Part shown: positions 8,812 through 17,751 of the stretch, piece by piece
Position numbering within the stretch: the first letter of the stretch is position 1
Layout of the letters: each line of letters starts with the position of its first letter
Source: a virus
IMG/VR virus record: IMGVR_UViG_3300027608_000003
Location: 1-43,665 of that record
Reading direction: 5' to 3' (one strand)
DNA length: 43,665 nucleotides
The notes under the pieces: generated by a model
The model's input: only the letters and a program-made list of their open reading frames with translations
Databases searched by the model: none
What the model was told of the DNA's origin: nothing
Program-made: the position numbers and the translations under genes

Positions 8812-10281
8812 TTATCGTCTATAGCGTCCACCACCAACTGATTGTTCTTGATCTAGTTCACCTATCCTAAAGTCTATCTCAGCTGTGTCTAGACGCAAAG
8901 GGACATTGCTAGTACACAAGAACTCCCAAGCTCTACGTCTATCAGCACCACTAAGGTATACCTGTGATCTAGAAGCACTGAGATCTATAGACCTATAGGT
9001 AGACCAAGTTTGATAGTCATCACCACTGTGACGTACTTGCATAGTTCCAGCTACCTTGTCACCAACAATCTCTAGTCTTCCATAGAATTTACGCTTAGTA
9101 ATACCGTTATCTATGATGTCTGTTACTGTTCTGCTATAGATGGCTTGACCGTTATCTTGGTAGGTAGTGGTACTGAGGTAGTAGATAGTGGCTGTGTCAT
9201 CGTCTAAGACAAACGCAATATCATTTAACTCAGCAAAGAATACAGCTCTAAAGTAGGATTCTTGGAAAGTACCTGGATTAGGTTGGTCACTAGACTGGAT
9301 GGAATATTGAGTCCATGTATACCACATCTTCTCATTTATATCGTAAACTAAAGTTTTACTAGTGTTGTGTAGAAATAGAACATATAGTGTATGTCCTGAG
9401 ACTGTATAGCAGTAAGCAGTTACTGTGCTTAGACTATCAGCTTCTATATGTTTATCTATGCTATTAGTAGAAATCTTAACAGCTGACACACCATCCATCA
9501 GATAGACAGCACGACCATTGGTCTTACTAGTTCCAATCCACAACACAGTGTTATTAGTAGCAACGATGCTATCACCAGTAGCACAACCAATCTCAGATGT
9601 ATAACTCTGGGCTACAGCTAAGGGAGAACCCGTAGCATTAGCAGCATCATAGAAGAACTGAATACTAGTAGAACCAAAAGCTACTAAGTAGTTCAAATGC
9701 TTAGCAATACCAACAAGTGTGTCTGTAGTCTGCTCAAAACTAACATAGTCAAGAGCAGTCCAAGTAGTTGGATCACCAATGTTGCAGTTATAGATACGAT
9801 TGTTAGTAGTACCAATAAATATGTAGTTGTTTAGAGATACAGTTCCAGAAACATACGGACTTGCTGGCAAAGAGGTCATTGTTACAAATGAGCCTGCTTG
9901 ATTTAACAAGTAACCAGTAGTCTTGTTGTGAAAGAACAGATACGTATCTAGGAATGTCTTAACAAAATAACTTTGGTTAGTAGTACTAGAAGTAGAACCA
10001 AGATTAGTTACAGCATAACTAGATGCAGGGTTAATGCTATACACAATGTTATTAATAACAGCAATGAGCTTGCTATTAAAAGAAGCTAGTCCTTGACTAG
10101 GTGTGTGAGCAGGAGGTGTTATAGACACCACTTGTTTAGCTAAGACTAAACCAGGTCTTTTAACAAACTCTCTCTTCTGATCCCTAGTCTCAAAGAAACA
10201 GTTAGCAGAATAGGAGTCCTTAGCAAAGGATCCGCTTCTACTTTCTATAGGTTGAGTAAGTGGTATACGTTCTGTAGCCAT
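8812..10281 (-). CDS. Tail hub/tube protein (P22 gp10 / T7 gp12-like role)
   Basis: This 489-residue protein starts with an IPLTQPIESR...KRPGL segment typical of the stabilisation/tail-nozzle family. It is followed by repeated beta-blades with motifs such as LIAVINNIVYSI, YIFIGTTNNRIY, VAFGSTSIQFFY and LYVLFLHN. The repeat pattern fits a beta-propeller tail hub that closes the portal channel after packaging, as in P22 gp10, or the T7 nozzle gp12. It begins 3 bases after the adaptor gene stop. Function is inferred from family pattern and position. Confidence 0.7.
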   Translation of the reverse strand: MATERIPLTQPIESRSGSFAKDSYSANCFFETRDQKREFVKRPGLVLAKQVVSITPPAHTPSQGLASFNSKLIAVINNIVYSINPASSYAVTNLGSTSSTTNQSYFVKTFLDTYLFFHNKTTGYLLNQAGSFVTMTSLPASPYVSGTVSLNNYIFIGTTNNRIYNCNIGDPTTWTALDYVSFEQTTDTLVGIAKHLNYLVAFGSTSIQFFYDAANATGSPLAVAQSYTSEIGCATGDSIVATNNTVLWIGTSKTNGRAVYLMDGVSAVKISTNSIDKHIEADSLSTVTAYCYTVSGHTLYVLFLHNTSKTLVYDINEKMWYTWTQYSIQSSDQPNPGTFQESYFRAVFFAELNDIAFVLDDDTATIYYLSTTTYQDNGQAIYSRTVTDIIDNGITKRKFYGRLEIVGDKVAGTMQVRHSGDDYQTWSTYRSIDLSASRSQVYLSGADRRRAWEFLCTSNVPLRLDTAEIDFRIGELDQEQSVGGGRYRR

Positions 10282-10283
10282 GC

Positions 10284-11048
10284 TTACATACCATAAGAGT
10301 TAACAGATGTAGATCTAAAGTCAGGACTAAAGAATGTACTACCAGGCTCCACATCCCAATCAACCATCTTGTCTTTGTAATTTAAAGCACGAAGAGCAAT
10401 CTCTTGTCTGGTATTCATAGGAACACCATACTCAAGAGACAACTGGTCTGCTAAGTTCCACACCAAACAGTTCATCCATTCATTAGGGAAGTCTGGAAGT
10501 TCACTAGATGTAGTTATGTCATTGATAGGCATCTGAGCTATCAGATGTAGCTCTAGATTGCTTTGTGTAGTAGCGTCAGGGGTTAGGTATACATAAAGAA
10601 TACCATTGAGCCTACGAGCATCATAGAAGACACTGTTGGGTGTACCAGTAGAGAACTTAGATCCTAGAACAGTGTATTCTTGCCTAGATATAACAATCAC
10701 TGGTGTGTCTATGTCTGGAGTAGACGCTGTATTACGATAGAACCCTTGAATAACTTTCAAAGGTTTGTCTGTAATAGCTGTGCTAGGAGCTAGGGAGTCA
10801 TACATCAAGGTAGATGTAGCACCACCTAAGACATAACTAGTCTGTGCAGAAGTAAGGGGAATGATAAGTTCTGATACTTTCCAAAGCTTTAGACCATCTG
10901 TATTGAATTGTTTGATAAGCAAGTTCAAAGATATGGCAGCATTAGACACAGTGTTAGCGTCAGGTGTATCCCCAATCTCAAGCACTCCTAGTTTCCTAAG
11001 AGCTAGGGATATGATCTGATCACGAGTAATGCTGTAGTTAGAAGCCAT
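10284..11048 (-). CDS. Head-to-tail adaptor / tail tubular protein A-like
   Basis: A protein of 254 residues. The N-terminus (TRDQIISLALRKLGVLE, then SNAAISLNLLIKQFNTDGLKLW) is the hallmark helical start of P22 gp4 / T7 gp11-like head-tail adaptors. The middle is beta-rich, and the end contains a helical LADQLSLEYGVP...LRALNYKDKM segment. Such proteins bind under the portal dodecamer as the first tail ring. It sits directly before the tail hub gene, which supports this role. Confidence 0.8.
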   Translation of the reverse strand: MASNYSITRDQIISLALRKLGVLEIGDTPDANTVSNAAISLNLLIKQFNTDGLKLWKVSELIIPLTSAQTSYVLGGATSTLMYDSLAPSTAITDKPLKVIQGFYRNTASTPDIDTPVIVISRQEYTVLGSKFSTGTPNSVFYDARRLNGILYVYLTPDATTQSNLELHLIAQMPINDITTSSELPDFPNEWMNCLVWNLADQLSLEYGVPMNTRQEIALRALNYKDKMVDWDVEPGSTFFSPDFRSTSVNSYGM

Positions 11049-11050
11049 TT

Positions 11051-11593
11051 TTAAGCCTCTCTAGGCCAGTTTTGAGTAGTGACAACAGCAATAAAAGCAG
11101 ATACATCAGCAGCACTTTCTATAGCTGTTACAAGCCTTGTACATTCAGTTATAACAGCTACTCTATAAGTAGTAGTGTTACTAGGAACATCTATGTTTCT
11201 CTCTGCCTTACGAATGACCATCCAATCGGTCTGAGCCAATAACTTGTTAGCCGTGTCTTTGACTTGTGCAGTCCAGTTTGACTTCAGTCCCTTGGTGACC
11301 AAGCGTTCTGTGGAGTCAACCATTGCTGGCTTGCCATCCACTACGCCAAGAACCTTGACATACATGGGGTTGCCGTCTGTGTCTGACTCTTCCCTGTCAT
11401 TCAAGAGTTTAGGGCTGTCTACGCCCCAAAAGAATCTGTCATCGTAGGTTGTGGTTACATCTGCCACCTCTGTGATGCCGACTGCTTGTTTCTCAGCAAG
11501 GCTTGTTAGGCGTAGCCAGTTGGCAGGGTATGAAGTTCCATCAATGGTGAATGGTGTATCGAGTGGGATTGTTGTGTCGTTGTGTTTAAACAT
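11051..11593 (-). CDS. Tail fibre assembly-like protein
   Basis: In this 180-residue protein the first 60 residues (FKHNDTTIPLDTPFTIDGTSYPANWL) recur, from memory, in many environmental phage tail genes. The C-terminal part has an AQVKDTANKLLAQTDWMVIRKAE segment, the LLxxTDW pattern typical of tail fibre assembly chaperones. It follows the 809-residue fibre gene directly, the usual arrangement of fibre plus chaperone. Codon use (more GTG, GCC, CTG) matches the fibre gene rather than the downstream tail genes, suggesting the pair moved together. Confidence 0.65.
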   Translation of the reverse strand: MFKHNDTTIPLDTPFTIDGTSYPANWLRLTSLAEKQAVGITEVADVTTTYDDRFFWGVDSPKLLNDREESDTDGNPMYVKVLGVVDGKPAMVDSTERLVTKGLKSNWTAQVKDTANKLLAQTDWMVIRKAERNIDVPSNTTTYRVAVITECTRLVTAIESAADVSAFIAVVTTQNWPREA

Positions 11594-11601
11594 ATTGTTC
11601 C

Positions 11602-14031
11602 TTATCGGGCGAGAGCGTTGCGGAAAGGCGATTCGGCAAATGCCATGTAAATATAAGTTGCCGCCACGTTTGGATTGTTTGAGGCTCTAAGTTTAAAACC
11701 ATTGCTCAAAAAGTCTATTCCACCTTGGGAAATTTCTGCGGCAGAAGAATTTGATACTAATGCGGCTGTTGACACGTTGATTGGGCTTCTAGTTGAGTCA
11801 TACATATACCAATCACCGCCAGCCGAAGTATATTTCATCAATACAAATCTTGGTCTAAATCCAAGGTAAACAAAAGTCCCATCAGCAGAAGCATTACCCG
11901 TGTACGAACCAAAGGCTGAATACCCTGCTACTGCGGCAAAGCAGTAGGCTACATAGGTTGAACCAGACGCATTTACATTGTTTACATTACTTGTTCCGTT
12001 AACAAACCCAAATGTTGTTGAACTAGTTAAATTACCAAGACCACCTCCGCCAGCAAGTGACCCGTTATAAGTTCCATCGGTTGTATCAAGTGTCAACATC
12101 AAATTGCTAGCAAGTGAAGTATGTTTTACAAACCAACTAACAGTTCCACTTCTTGTTTTGTTTATTATCATTGACGGCACAACACCCAATCCATGACCTA
12201 CTGTTGCAGATGAACTTCCGTTACCCGTATAAGTCACCACGCTAAAGCCTTGCGTAGCACCCACGCTTACAGTTGATGTGATAGAGCCGTTAGTGTTGGA
12301 TGCGGATGTTGTTCCCGCTTTCCATTGCCAGCCGACAAAGGTAGAGCCACTATTGTTGGTGCTTACATCACCCGCTTGGTATACGGCTGTAAAGCCACCA
12401 GAACCAAAGGTAGACATTGTGCCTGAATTAGATTCCGCATTTGTAGCGTTACTATACAAAACAATATTTGCGCCACGAACAGAATCAAACAATTCATTTC
12501 CAGCCGCACCACTTCGCATCTTTATCCAAACCCAATCAGGCTGAAAACTTACGCCATTGACAGCATTGCTTACTGCTAATGTTCCACCATTACCCGTGTA
12601 AGTCGTAGCCGCCATATAAGCCGCACCATTAGTGATGGTTGATGCGGGTAGGTTAAATGTGTTTAGAGCAACAAAGCCAGTTGGGGGTGTGTAGGAGAAT
12701 GGACGTTGACCGAAGTTAATGGCGGCACTCTGTGAAGAATCTTGAAAACATCCTACGCCACCATGCAGAGTCTTAGTGCCTCCTGTGTAGGTAGTAATAG
12801 CCCCAGTTCTACTTGCCCCACTTGTAGGAACACCACTATTTATCCAAGTATTTGCGTTAGCAAAATATACTGCTCCATTATCACAATCAACTGCAACTCC
12901 AATTACCACGTTAGCCGTGTTCCATGTAGTAGTTGTAATACTTACTGTGCCGTAAGTATCTCCAGTTGACCTATATCCTGCAAATATAGAGCCTGATACA
13001 TTTAAAGCACTTGTGTCCACTACATCTTCAACGAGTGCGTATGAAAAATTAGACCCAACACCAACTGCGGTAACTTCAAAATACCACTTTCCCGTAGTCA
13101 TTCCAATAGTGGAGTAACTAGCCCCCACATTCGAACTATTTAAACCTGCTATTTTTAATGACCCATCGGACAATGTTCCAGATGACCCAACTGCCAATGG
13201 ATTTAAAGTTGCATAGTTAGCCGCAGTCGCACTTGTCAGCGTAGGCACATCTTGCATGGAATCATAAGTAACACCAGCAGTCACGCTAATGTTGTTAGGT
13301 GTCCAGTTGTTGCCGTTGCCAGAGTAGTCCTTGCCGATAGTGGCGGCAGTAGAGGCAGAGTTATCGCTAAAGTTCAGTTCAAAGCCATTTGTGCCGTAAG
13401 TACCAGAATATGCTTTTGGTTTCCATACGCCAGTAATTGAATCTGTTTCACCAAATGAAGATGGAGTTAGGGCTTGTCCGTCAATGAAGTTGATTTCGGT
13501 TAGGTAGCCGTCAAGGTACTGAATAGTTCCCGCCTGATAACGACCGATTGAATGCGCCCAAGTATTATTAACAGGTAAATCTGTATTTTGGGCGGGTACT
13601 GCATAGGAAGAAAAAGTTTGAGCAATTCCATTGACATACACTTTTAATCGGTCGGTACTTGTAGCCTGTGTCATATCAACAGAAACAACAATATGATACC
13701 AAGCAGAAGGGTCACGAAAAACTGCATTGGTAATAGACTCAGACCATGCGCTACCAGTTGGGTTAAACCCAATCTGTAAAGTATCAGAAGATGTAAGTTG
13801 CCAGTCTGTCCTTGGGTTTGATGTACCACTTTCAGCCGCAGTAAAAAAACTTTGTACTGACGTTAAAGCACCCCGCTTAATCCACGAACTCCAAGTAAAT
13901 GTTTTTCGATTACTTGCACTAGCAGGTGTACGATTGAAATAACCACTAGCACTAGAACGCAACCGCACACTACGGGCTATGTTGTAGCCACCGCTAGGTC
14001 TTGTCAGCAAAGAATCTTTTGATGCAAACAT
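11602..14031 (-). CDS. Large tail fibre/appendage with lectin-like domains
   Basis: The protein has 809 residues. The ORF is open to 14064, but ATG at 14031 overlaps the upstream stop (TAATG) and yields a sensible MFASKDSLL start. Residues about 35-190 form a concanavalin/LamG-like module (FTWSSWIKRG, WYHIVVSVD, VYVNGI, YLDGYLTEINFIDG). A SPRY-like beta-sandwich follows at about 305-450 (GKWYFEVTAVG, IGVAVDCDNGAVYF). The C-terminal 350 residues repeat YTGNG- and FLPDWVW-like blocks. From memory this architecture is widespread in environmental phage tail genes. I infer receptor or polysaccharide binding. Its richer codon use suggests recent exchange. Confidence 0.7.
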   Translation of the reverse strand: MFASKDSLLTRPSGGYNIARSVRLRSSASGYFNRTPASASNRKTFTWSSWIKRGALTSVQSFFTAAESGTSNPRTDWQLTSSDTLQIGFNPTGSAWSESITNAVFRDPSAWYHIVVSVDMTQATSTDRLKVYVNGIAQTFSSYAVPAQNTDLPVNNTWAHSIGRYQAGTIQYLDGYLTEINFIDGQALTPSSFGETDSITGVWKPKAYSGTYGTNGFELNFSDNSASTAATIGKDYSGNGNNWTPNNISVTAGVTYDSMQDVPTLTSATAANYATLNPLAVGSSGTLSDGSLKIAGLNSSNVGASYSTIGMTTGKWYFEVTAVGVGSNFSYALVEDVVDTSALNVSGSIFAGYRSTGDTYGTVSITTTTWNTANVVIGVAVDCDNGAVYFANANTWINSGVPTSGASRTGAITTYTGGTKTLHGGVGCFQDSSQSAAINFGQRPFSYTPPTGFVALNTFNLPASTITNGAAYMAATTYTGNGGTLAVSNAVNGVSFQPDWVWIKMRSGAAGNELFDSVRGANIVLYSNATNAESNSGTMSTFGSGGFTAVYQAGDVSTNNSGSTFVGWQWKAGTTSASNTNGSITSTVSVGATQGFSVVTYTGNGSSSATVGHGLGVVPSMIINKTRSGTVSWFVKHTSLASNLMLTLDTTDGTYNGSLAGGGGLGNLTSSTTFGFVNGTSNVNNVNASGSTYVAYCFAAVAGYSAFGSYTGNASADGTFVYLGFRPRFVLMKYTSAGGDWYMYDSTRSPINVSTAALVSNSSAAEISQGGIDFLSNGFKLRASNNPNVAATYIYMAFAESPFRNALAR

Positions 14032-14948
14032 TATGCAAACGCCTGTGCATATGTACCAAACCAAGATGTGCCGTTAGCCACAAAGGTCAGTATGTCTACT
14101 CCCGTAGTTGCAGTTGTAGTAAGCGTTGGTGCTACACCACTAGCAAACTTCACACTTGTGAACACCGCAGTCCTAGAGCCTGTGCCGTCCTGAGTTGCTA
14201 TCAGAATGAATGACTTACCAGCAGTAGCAGTCGGCATGGTGAATGTGCAGTTACCTGTCATCGTCACAGTTTGCACAGTTCCATTGGTCAACGACAAGGT
14301 TTGTGATGTGCCTGAGTTACCAATAGCCACCACAGTTTCAACATAGTCGGTTACTGTTGGATTAGTCAGGGTTTTGTTGGTAAAGGTTTCACTACCAGCA
14401 AGGGTTGCCAATGTTCCCGTAGTAGGTAAAGTTACATTGGTTGCACCCGTTAAAGTTCTTGTGTAAGCAAAATTGCCAGAACCAGTAACAGTCATTGCTG
14501 CATTATTTGCTACACCACTTCCACCATTAGCTGCACCTAGTATTCCAGTAACACCAGTAGTTAATGGAAGTCCTGTTGCATTAGTTAGGGTTATAGAAGT
14601 AGGAGTGCCATAAACATTAGCAGCAGTAAAGGTGTTAGCCTCATCTAGTTTAGGTAAATTGTTAAGACTAGCAGCAACTAAACGAAGTTCTACTTTGTCT
14701 CCAGTAATCCAAGAGGCAGCACTAGTATTGTCTTGTGCTCTAACAATAGTAAACGTATCAGTAGATCTAGCAGTTACTTTAATAATCTCAACAGTACCTG
14801 CTGTGTTAGCAAGAGTACAGAAAAAATAATCTCCAGACAATGTGGGAAACAATGCTCCCTGTCCTGTGGCTACTGTAAGACTAGTGACCGAAGCATTAAT
14901 GCCTGACGCTAAAGTAGACGTAGCATTGTTGGTAAATTTCATAACCAT
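14031..14948 (-). CDS. Tail fibre-like structural protein
   Basis: This 305-residue protein opens with a beta-rich phage module (SVTSLTVATGQGALFPTL...FTIVRAQDNT) used by many tail proteins. It then carries GSGVANNAA and the ETFTNKTLTNPTV motif that marks exchangeable junctions in tail fibres. The C-terminal 120 residues form a small beta domain ending in WFGTYAQAF. AGGAG lies 6 bases before the ATG. Codon use changes within the gene near 14,400: the N-terminal half matches upstream genes, the C-terminal half matches the 809-residue gene. That looks like a recombination junction. Confidence 0.65.
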   Translation of the reverse strand: MVMKFTNNATSTLASGINASVTSLTVATGQGALFPTLSGDYFFCTLANTAGTVEIIKVTARSTDTFTIVRAQDNTSAASWITGDKVELRLVAASLNNLPKLDEANTFTAANVYGTPTSITLTNATGLPLTTGVTGILGAANGGSGVANNAAMTVTGSGNFAYTRTLTGATNVTLPTTGTLATLAGSETFTNKTLTNPTVTDYVETVVAIGNSGTSQTLSLTNGTVQTVTMTGNCTFTMPTATAGKSFILIATQDGTGSRTAVFTSVKFASGVAPTLTTTATTGVDILTFVANGTSWFGTYAQAFA

Positions 14949-14960
14949 AAGGTTCTCCTA

Positions 14961-15386
14961 TTAACTAACAGTGATAGTCCAGTTGATTGCTAGTGTATCA
15001 AGAGCACCTTTATTAACAGCACTAAACACTACTCGTGATAACAGAGTTCCACCAGATGTAGAGTTATTAAAAATACCTGCTTCAGTTACAGCACCAGTAC
15101 CTGTACCAGCACCATACGTATTAGACAAGCTAACTACGTTTGCTGATACGCTAGAGGTTGTAAATGCAGCACGAGCAGTTTCAGTTCCTAGGGTAGTGTC
15201 AGCAATAGCAGCAGGTGTAGTACCAGTACCAATAGCCATACCTACAAAAGGAGATGTACTGTTATTAATAACAGCAGAAGCTAAGAAGTTTTTACCTGCT
15301 GTAACAACTAGGTTTTTCTTTTCTAAGACTACTTTGTTGTTTAATAGGATTTCTACTTCACCTACTAAGTTAATTGTGTCTTTCAT
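14961..15386 (-). CDS. Small structural protein of the tail/fibre module
   Basis: This protein has 141 residues. An N-terminal strand-rich part (INLVGEVEILLNNKVVLEKKNLVVTAGKNFLASAV) is followed by a Gly/Thr-rich beta domain (VGMAIGTGTTPA, TETARAAF, EAGIFNN). The pattern VVTxGKxFLA...AIGTG...EAGIF is familiar from many phage structural proteins that sit beside fibres. No enzymatic motifs are seen. Its exact role is unknown. Confidence 0.6.
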   Translation of the reverse strand: MKDTINLVGEVEILLNNKVVLEKKNLVVTAGKNFLASAVINNSTSPFVGMAIGTGTTPAAIADTTLGTETARAAFTTSSVSANVVSLSNTYGAGTGTGAVTEAGIFNNSTSGGTLLSRVVFSAVNKGALDTLAINWTITVS

Positions 15387-15388
15387 TT

Positions 15389-16081
15389 TTAATCCAATCT
15401 TAAGGAGTTAAGTGCAGCACCGTTGAGTGCAGTGGGTGAAACAAGGAGTCTACTAACTGATTCTGTGATGCTAACAGTTTCTGCTATGTTGTTACCAACT
15501 GAAAATGCAGTTGATTCAGAAATAGACAGACTTTCTGCTATTGCTTTTGTTACAGCTAATTGTAAACTTTCTGAAATAGAAGAGGAATCACTAAGTTGTT
15601 TAGTAGCTGTGTTAGTTATTGACTCACTAACTGTAATTGCGTCAGATAGAGTTCTACCTAACGTAACTAAAACAGTCTCTGTAATTGTAATGATCTCTTC
15701 ATTTGTATAGGTTGTTGTAGCGTTTAGTGCTATAGCATTGATAACAGCTCCATTAAGAGCACTTTGGGAATCAAAGCTAGAAGTACCAAGTGTTTTAACA
15801 ACAGCTTTTACAAGAACTTCAGTTACATCAATAGTCTCATTAGGCTGTTGAGTGTAGTTAATAGGAACAAAATAGTCTGATGATTCTGGTCTAGTAAAAG
15901 GAGGAGCTTGTATGTCAGCTACTCCATGTACAAAGTCTTGTGGTTGTCTGATCTCCCAGTCACCACTACAAACCATCAAACCATCCCAGCGAAGTTGTAG
16001 TTCATTGTTTTTAAAGACACGACCACAAGAATCACAGACAACTTTCCAACCACCATTGTCCCAGCTGGGTTTGTAAGACAC
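15389..16081 (-). CDS. Virion protein with zinc-ribbon-like N-terminus and SES/TES repeats
   Basis: Of 230 residues, the first 55 contain CDSCGRVF...GLMVCSGDWEIRQPQDF. From memory this phage module usually carries CxxC...CxxC. Here the last Cys position is Asp, so the site is C3D if it binds zinc at all. Residues about 80-230 are a degenerate repeat of Ser/Glu/Thr/Ile (SISES, ITESV, AITVSESI), with two near-copies of ALNGA(V/A)xN(A/S)(I/L). The repeat suggests an elongated beta or fibrous stalk. It lies among the structural genes. Confidence 0.6.
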   Translation of the reverse strand: MSYKPSWDNGGWKVVCDSCGRVFKNNELQLRWDGLMVCSGDWEIRQPQDFVHGVADIQAPPFTRPESSDYFVPINYTQQPNETIDVTEVLVKAVVKTLGTSSFDSQSALNGAVINAIALNATTTYTNEEIITITETVLVTLGRTLSDAITVSESITNTATKQLSDSSSISESLQLAVTKAIAESLSISESTAFSVGNNIAETVSITESVSRLLVSPTALNGAALNSLRLD

Positions 16082-16083
16082 AG

Positions 16084-16320
16084 TTATACCCTATCAGATT
16101 TATTGTCTAGCTTGTCAAAGATCTTTTCAATCATCTTTTTAAGTTCTCGAATGTCTTCCCGATAGTCATCTTTAGCAATGTACTCTTTAGGAAGATCTTC
16201 TCTTAACTTAGCAAGATCAGTCTTAAGTTCTTTAACAGCAGACCACAATTCTCTAGCAAACCAACCTGTAACACTGGATGCTAAACCTAAGCCTATGTTA
16301 AACAAAGTTTGTAAATCCAT
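16084..16320 (-). CDS. Small membrane-anchored coiled-coil protein
   Basis: A 78-residue protein with one hydrophobic N-terminal segment (about 5-26, ending GWFAREL) followed by a strongly charged coiled coil (VKELKTDLAKLRED...REDIRELKKMIEKIFDKL). The layout resembles small phage membrane proteins of unknown role that are often called holin-like or spanin-like. Here it lies within the structural operon, far from the lysis genes. The stop overlaps nothing, and its ATG shares one base with the 136-residue gene stop. Confidence 0.55.
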   Translation of the reverse strand: MDLQTLFNIGLGLASSVTGWFARELWSAVKELKTDLAKLREDLPKEYIAKDDYREDIRELKKMIEKIFDKLDNKSDRV

Positions 16321-16730
16321 TACAGATTTGCACCTTGTTTGACAAGTCTTAAGATGACAAGAAATGTCTGTGTACCAGATGTATAACCTGTAGTCAGAAT
16401 GTTGATAGTCCCTGTTTTACCAGTTCCTGCATTGTTAGTTAGTCCACCTAACTCTCTTAGAAAAGAGAGTCCAGATCCAACTAGAGGAACAGCTACAACA
16501 TCAGTTGTAGCATCCCACAATAGTTGTACTCCTAGTTGAGAACCAATAACATATTCAATGTGATCTATTCTTACTTGCTCTGGAGTTGGACCAATACCAC
16601 CTTGGTTGATACTGGACATTGCAAGAGCAGCAGTAGAAGCTAGGTTACCTGTGTCTAGTATTCCTACCAGTTTTACAGATACGTTGCGTGGTCCTTCTTC
16701 AAGGATTTGAGTTGTAAATGCATTAGCCAT
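16320..16730 (-). CDS. Small structural protein
   Basis: A protein of 136 residues. It is beta-rich and similar in style to phage head or tail accessory proteins: EGPRNVSVKLVGILDTG opens a barrel-like fold, then LLWDATTDVVAVPLVGSG, and an end with TFLVILRLVKQG. From memory such proteins occur widely in podophage structural clusters without a known role. AGGAGAGTCAC precedes the ATG. Confident as a gene, not in function. Confidence 0.55.
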   Translation of the reverse strand: MANAFTTQILEEGPRNVSVKLVGILDTGNLASTAALAMSSINQGGIGPTPEQVRIDHIEYVIGSQLGVQLLWDATTDVVAVPLVGSGLSFLRELGGLTNNAGTGKTGTINILTTGYTSGTQTFLVILRLVKQGANL

Positions 16731-16743
16731 GTGACTCTCCTAA

Positions 16744-17517
16744 TTAATAGGCACGAGTTTGGGCAGATAACATAAAGTCAACAATCATATCCGCAGTAGT
16801 AGGTGCAGTAGCAGCAGCTTTACAACCAAAACCTGCACCCATGTTTGTAGCATTGGGGAATGTAGCAGCTGTAGTACCAGTAGAAATGCCTACATCAACA
16901 GAACAAACTTTTGCATCATTTACAAAAACATCAATGTTGCCTCTACCATCGTAGTACCAACCAAGTTTAATAAAAGTACCACTAACAAGAGTAGCAACAG
17001 TTGTAGTAGCAGTTGAGTAAGCAGTAGCAGCTAATGAAGCACTACCTTTACGGACAACAAAAGTAATTGCTGAAGAACCAGCAGCTTTGTTAAAGTAAAT
17101 ACCATCAGTAGGAGTAAGAGCAGCAATAGAAGAAGCTATACCAACTAATAGTTGATCGTTAGCAGCAGTAGTAGCTTTAAATGCAGTGTAGAACCAAGCT
17201 ACTTGAGTAGGAGGAGCAGTAGCAGTAATTGTGTTGGTGGCAATGTTGAAATTAAGTGGATTATTTTGAATAGCACCAATGTCAGCAGTAATACTAGAAG
17301 CACCACCAACTGTAGAAATTATTCCACCATTACCAGTAACAAGACCAATAGTTTGGTGAGTTGTAGTGTTAGTTACAGTCCAGTCAGCAGCAACATACTG
17401 AAAAAAATCTTCAAAATCTAAAGAGATGTCTGTAGGATCTGGAAGGGGAAATTGACCTAGTGTAGAACCAATTGCTTGTGTTGATACACCAGCGGGGAAA
17501 CGGGTAGGAGAAGCCAT
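16744..17517 (-). CDS. Capsid-proximal structural protein with concanavalin-like beta-sandwich
   Basis: A 257-residue Ala/Thr-rich protein. Its core (QVAWFYTAFKATTAANDQLLVGIA, FIKLGWYYDGRGNIDVFVNDAKVCSVD) fits a lectin/LamG-like jelly roll, with a typical small-domain motif YDGxGNIDVFVN. The N-terminus (ASPTRFPAGVST) recurs in phage structural proteins. It is the first gene after a hairpin terminator that follows the capsid microprotein. A head fibre or decoration role is plausible. AAAGGAATATTTATC precedes its ATG. Confidence 0.6.
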   Translation of the reverse strand: MASPTRFPAGVSTQAIGSTLGQFPLPDPTDISLDFEDFFQYVAADWTVTNTTTHQTIGLVTGNGGIISTVGGASSITADIGAIQNNPLNFNIATNTITATAPPTQVAWFYTAFKATTAANDQLLVGIASSIAALTPTDGIYFNKAAGSSAITFVVRKGSASLAATAYSTATTTVATLVSGTFIKLGWYYDGRGNIDVFVNDAKVCSVDVGISTGTTAATFPNATNMGAGFGCKAAATAPTTADMIVDFMLSAQTRAY

Positions 17518-17534
17518 GATAAATATTCCTTTGA

Positions 17535-17568
17535 CGTTGTTTAAAACAACGCTCTATTTCTAGAGCGT
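17535..17568 (-). terminator. Two overlapping alternative hairpins after the 48-residue microgene
   Basis: On the minus-strand RNA an 8-bp perfect stem ACGCTCTA/TAGAGCGT closes a GAAA tetraloop (17549-17568). It is followed by TGTTTTAAAC. The next bases form a second palindrome, CGTTGTTT/AAACAACG (17535-17551), that shares bases with the first stem, so the two hairpins exclude each other. The T-run is short, so this may be a partial terminator or processing site setting the capsid/fibre expression ratio. Confidence 0.5.
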
Positions 17569-17589
17569 CATTGGAGATTAAATTTTACT

Positions 17590-17736
17590 TTACATTTTCT
17601 TTTTAGACATAGATGCTTTTGGAGCCATCTTCTTAGCAGCCATCATTTTTGATCCCATCATCTTCTTAGCAGGAGCCATTTTTTTAGGTGCTGCTGATGC
17701 TGGCATCATTCTCTTTTTTTGTAAACCATAAGCCAT
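17590..17736 (-). CDS. 48-residue Lys/Met/Ala-rich basic microprotein
   Basis: ATG at 17734-17736 follows AAAGG with about 7 bases spacing; stop is TAA at 17590. The protein is about one quarter Lys and one quarter Met, with repeats of (A/P)KKM(A/M) and no acidic residue. It looks like a disordered nucleic-acid- or capsid-interior-binding peptide. It sits immediately after the major capsid gene and is bracketed by two hairpin terminators. I infer a virion or DNA-condensing role. The alternative is a chance ORF, which the SD and the placement argue against. Confidence 0.65.
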   Translation of the reverse strand: MAYGLQKKRMMPASAAPKKMAPAKKMMGSKMMAAKKMAPKASMSKKKM

Positions 17737-17751
17737 GATAAGTTTCCTTTA

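Noticed and set aside
11602-14948. Diversity-generating retroelement acting on the fibre genes
   Set aside because: No reverse transcriptase and no template repeat of the fibre 3' ends was seen.
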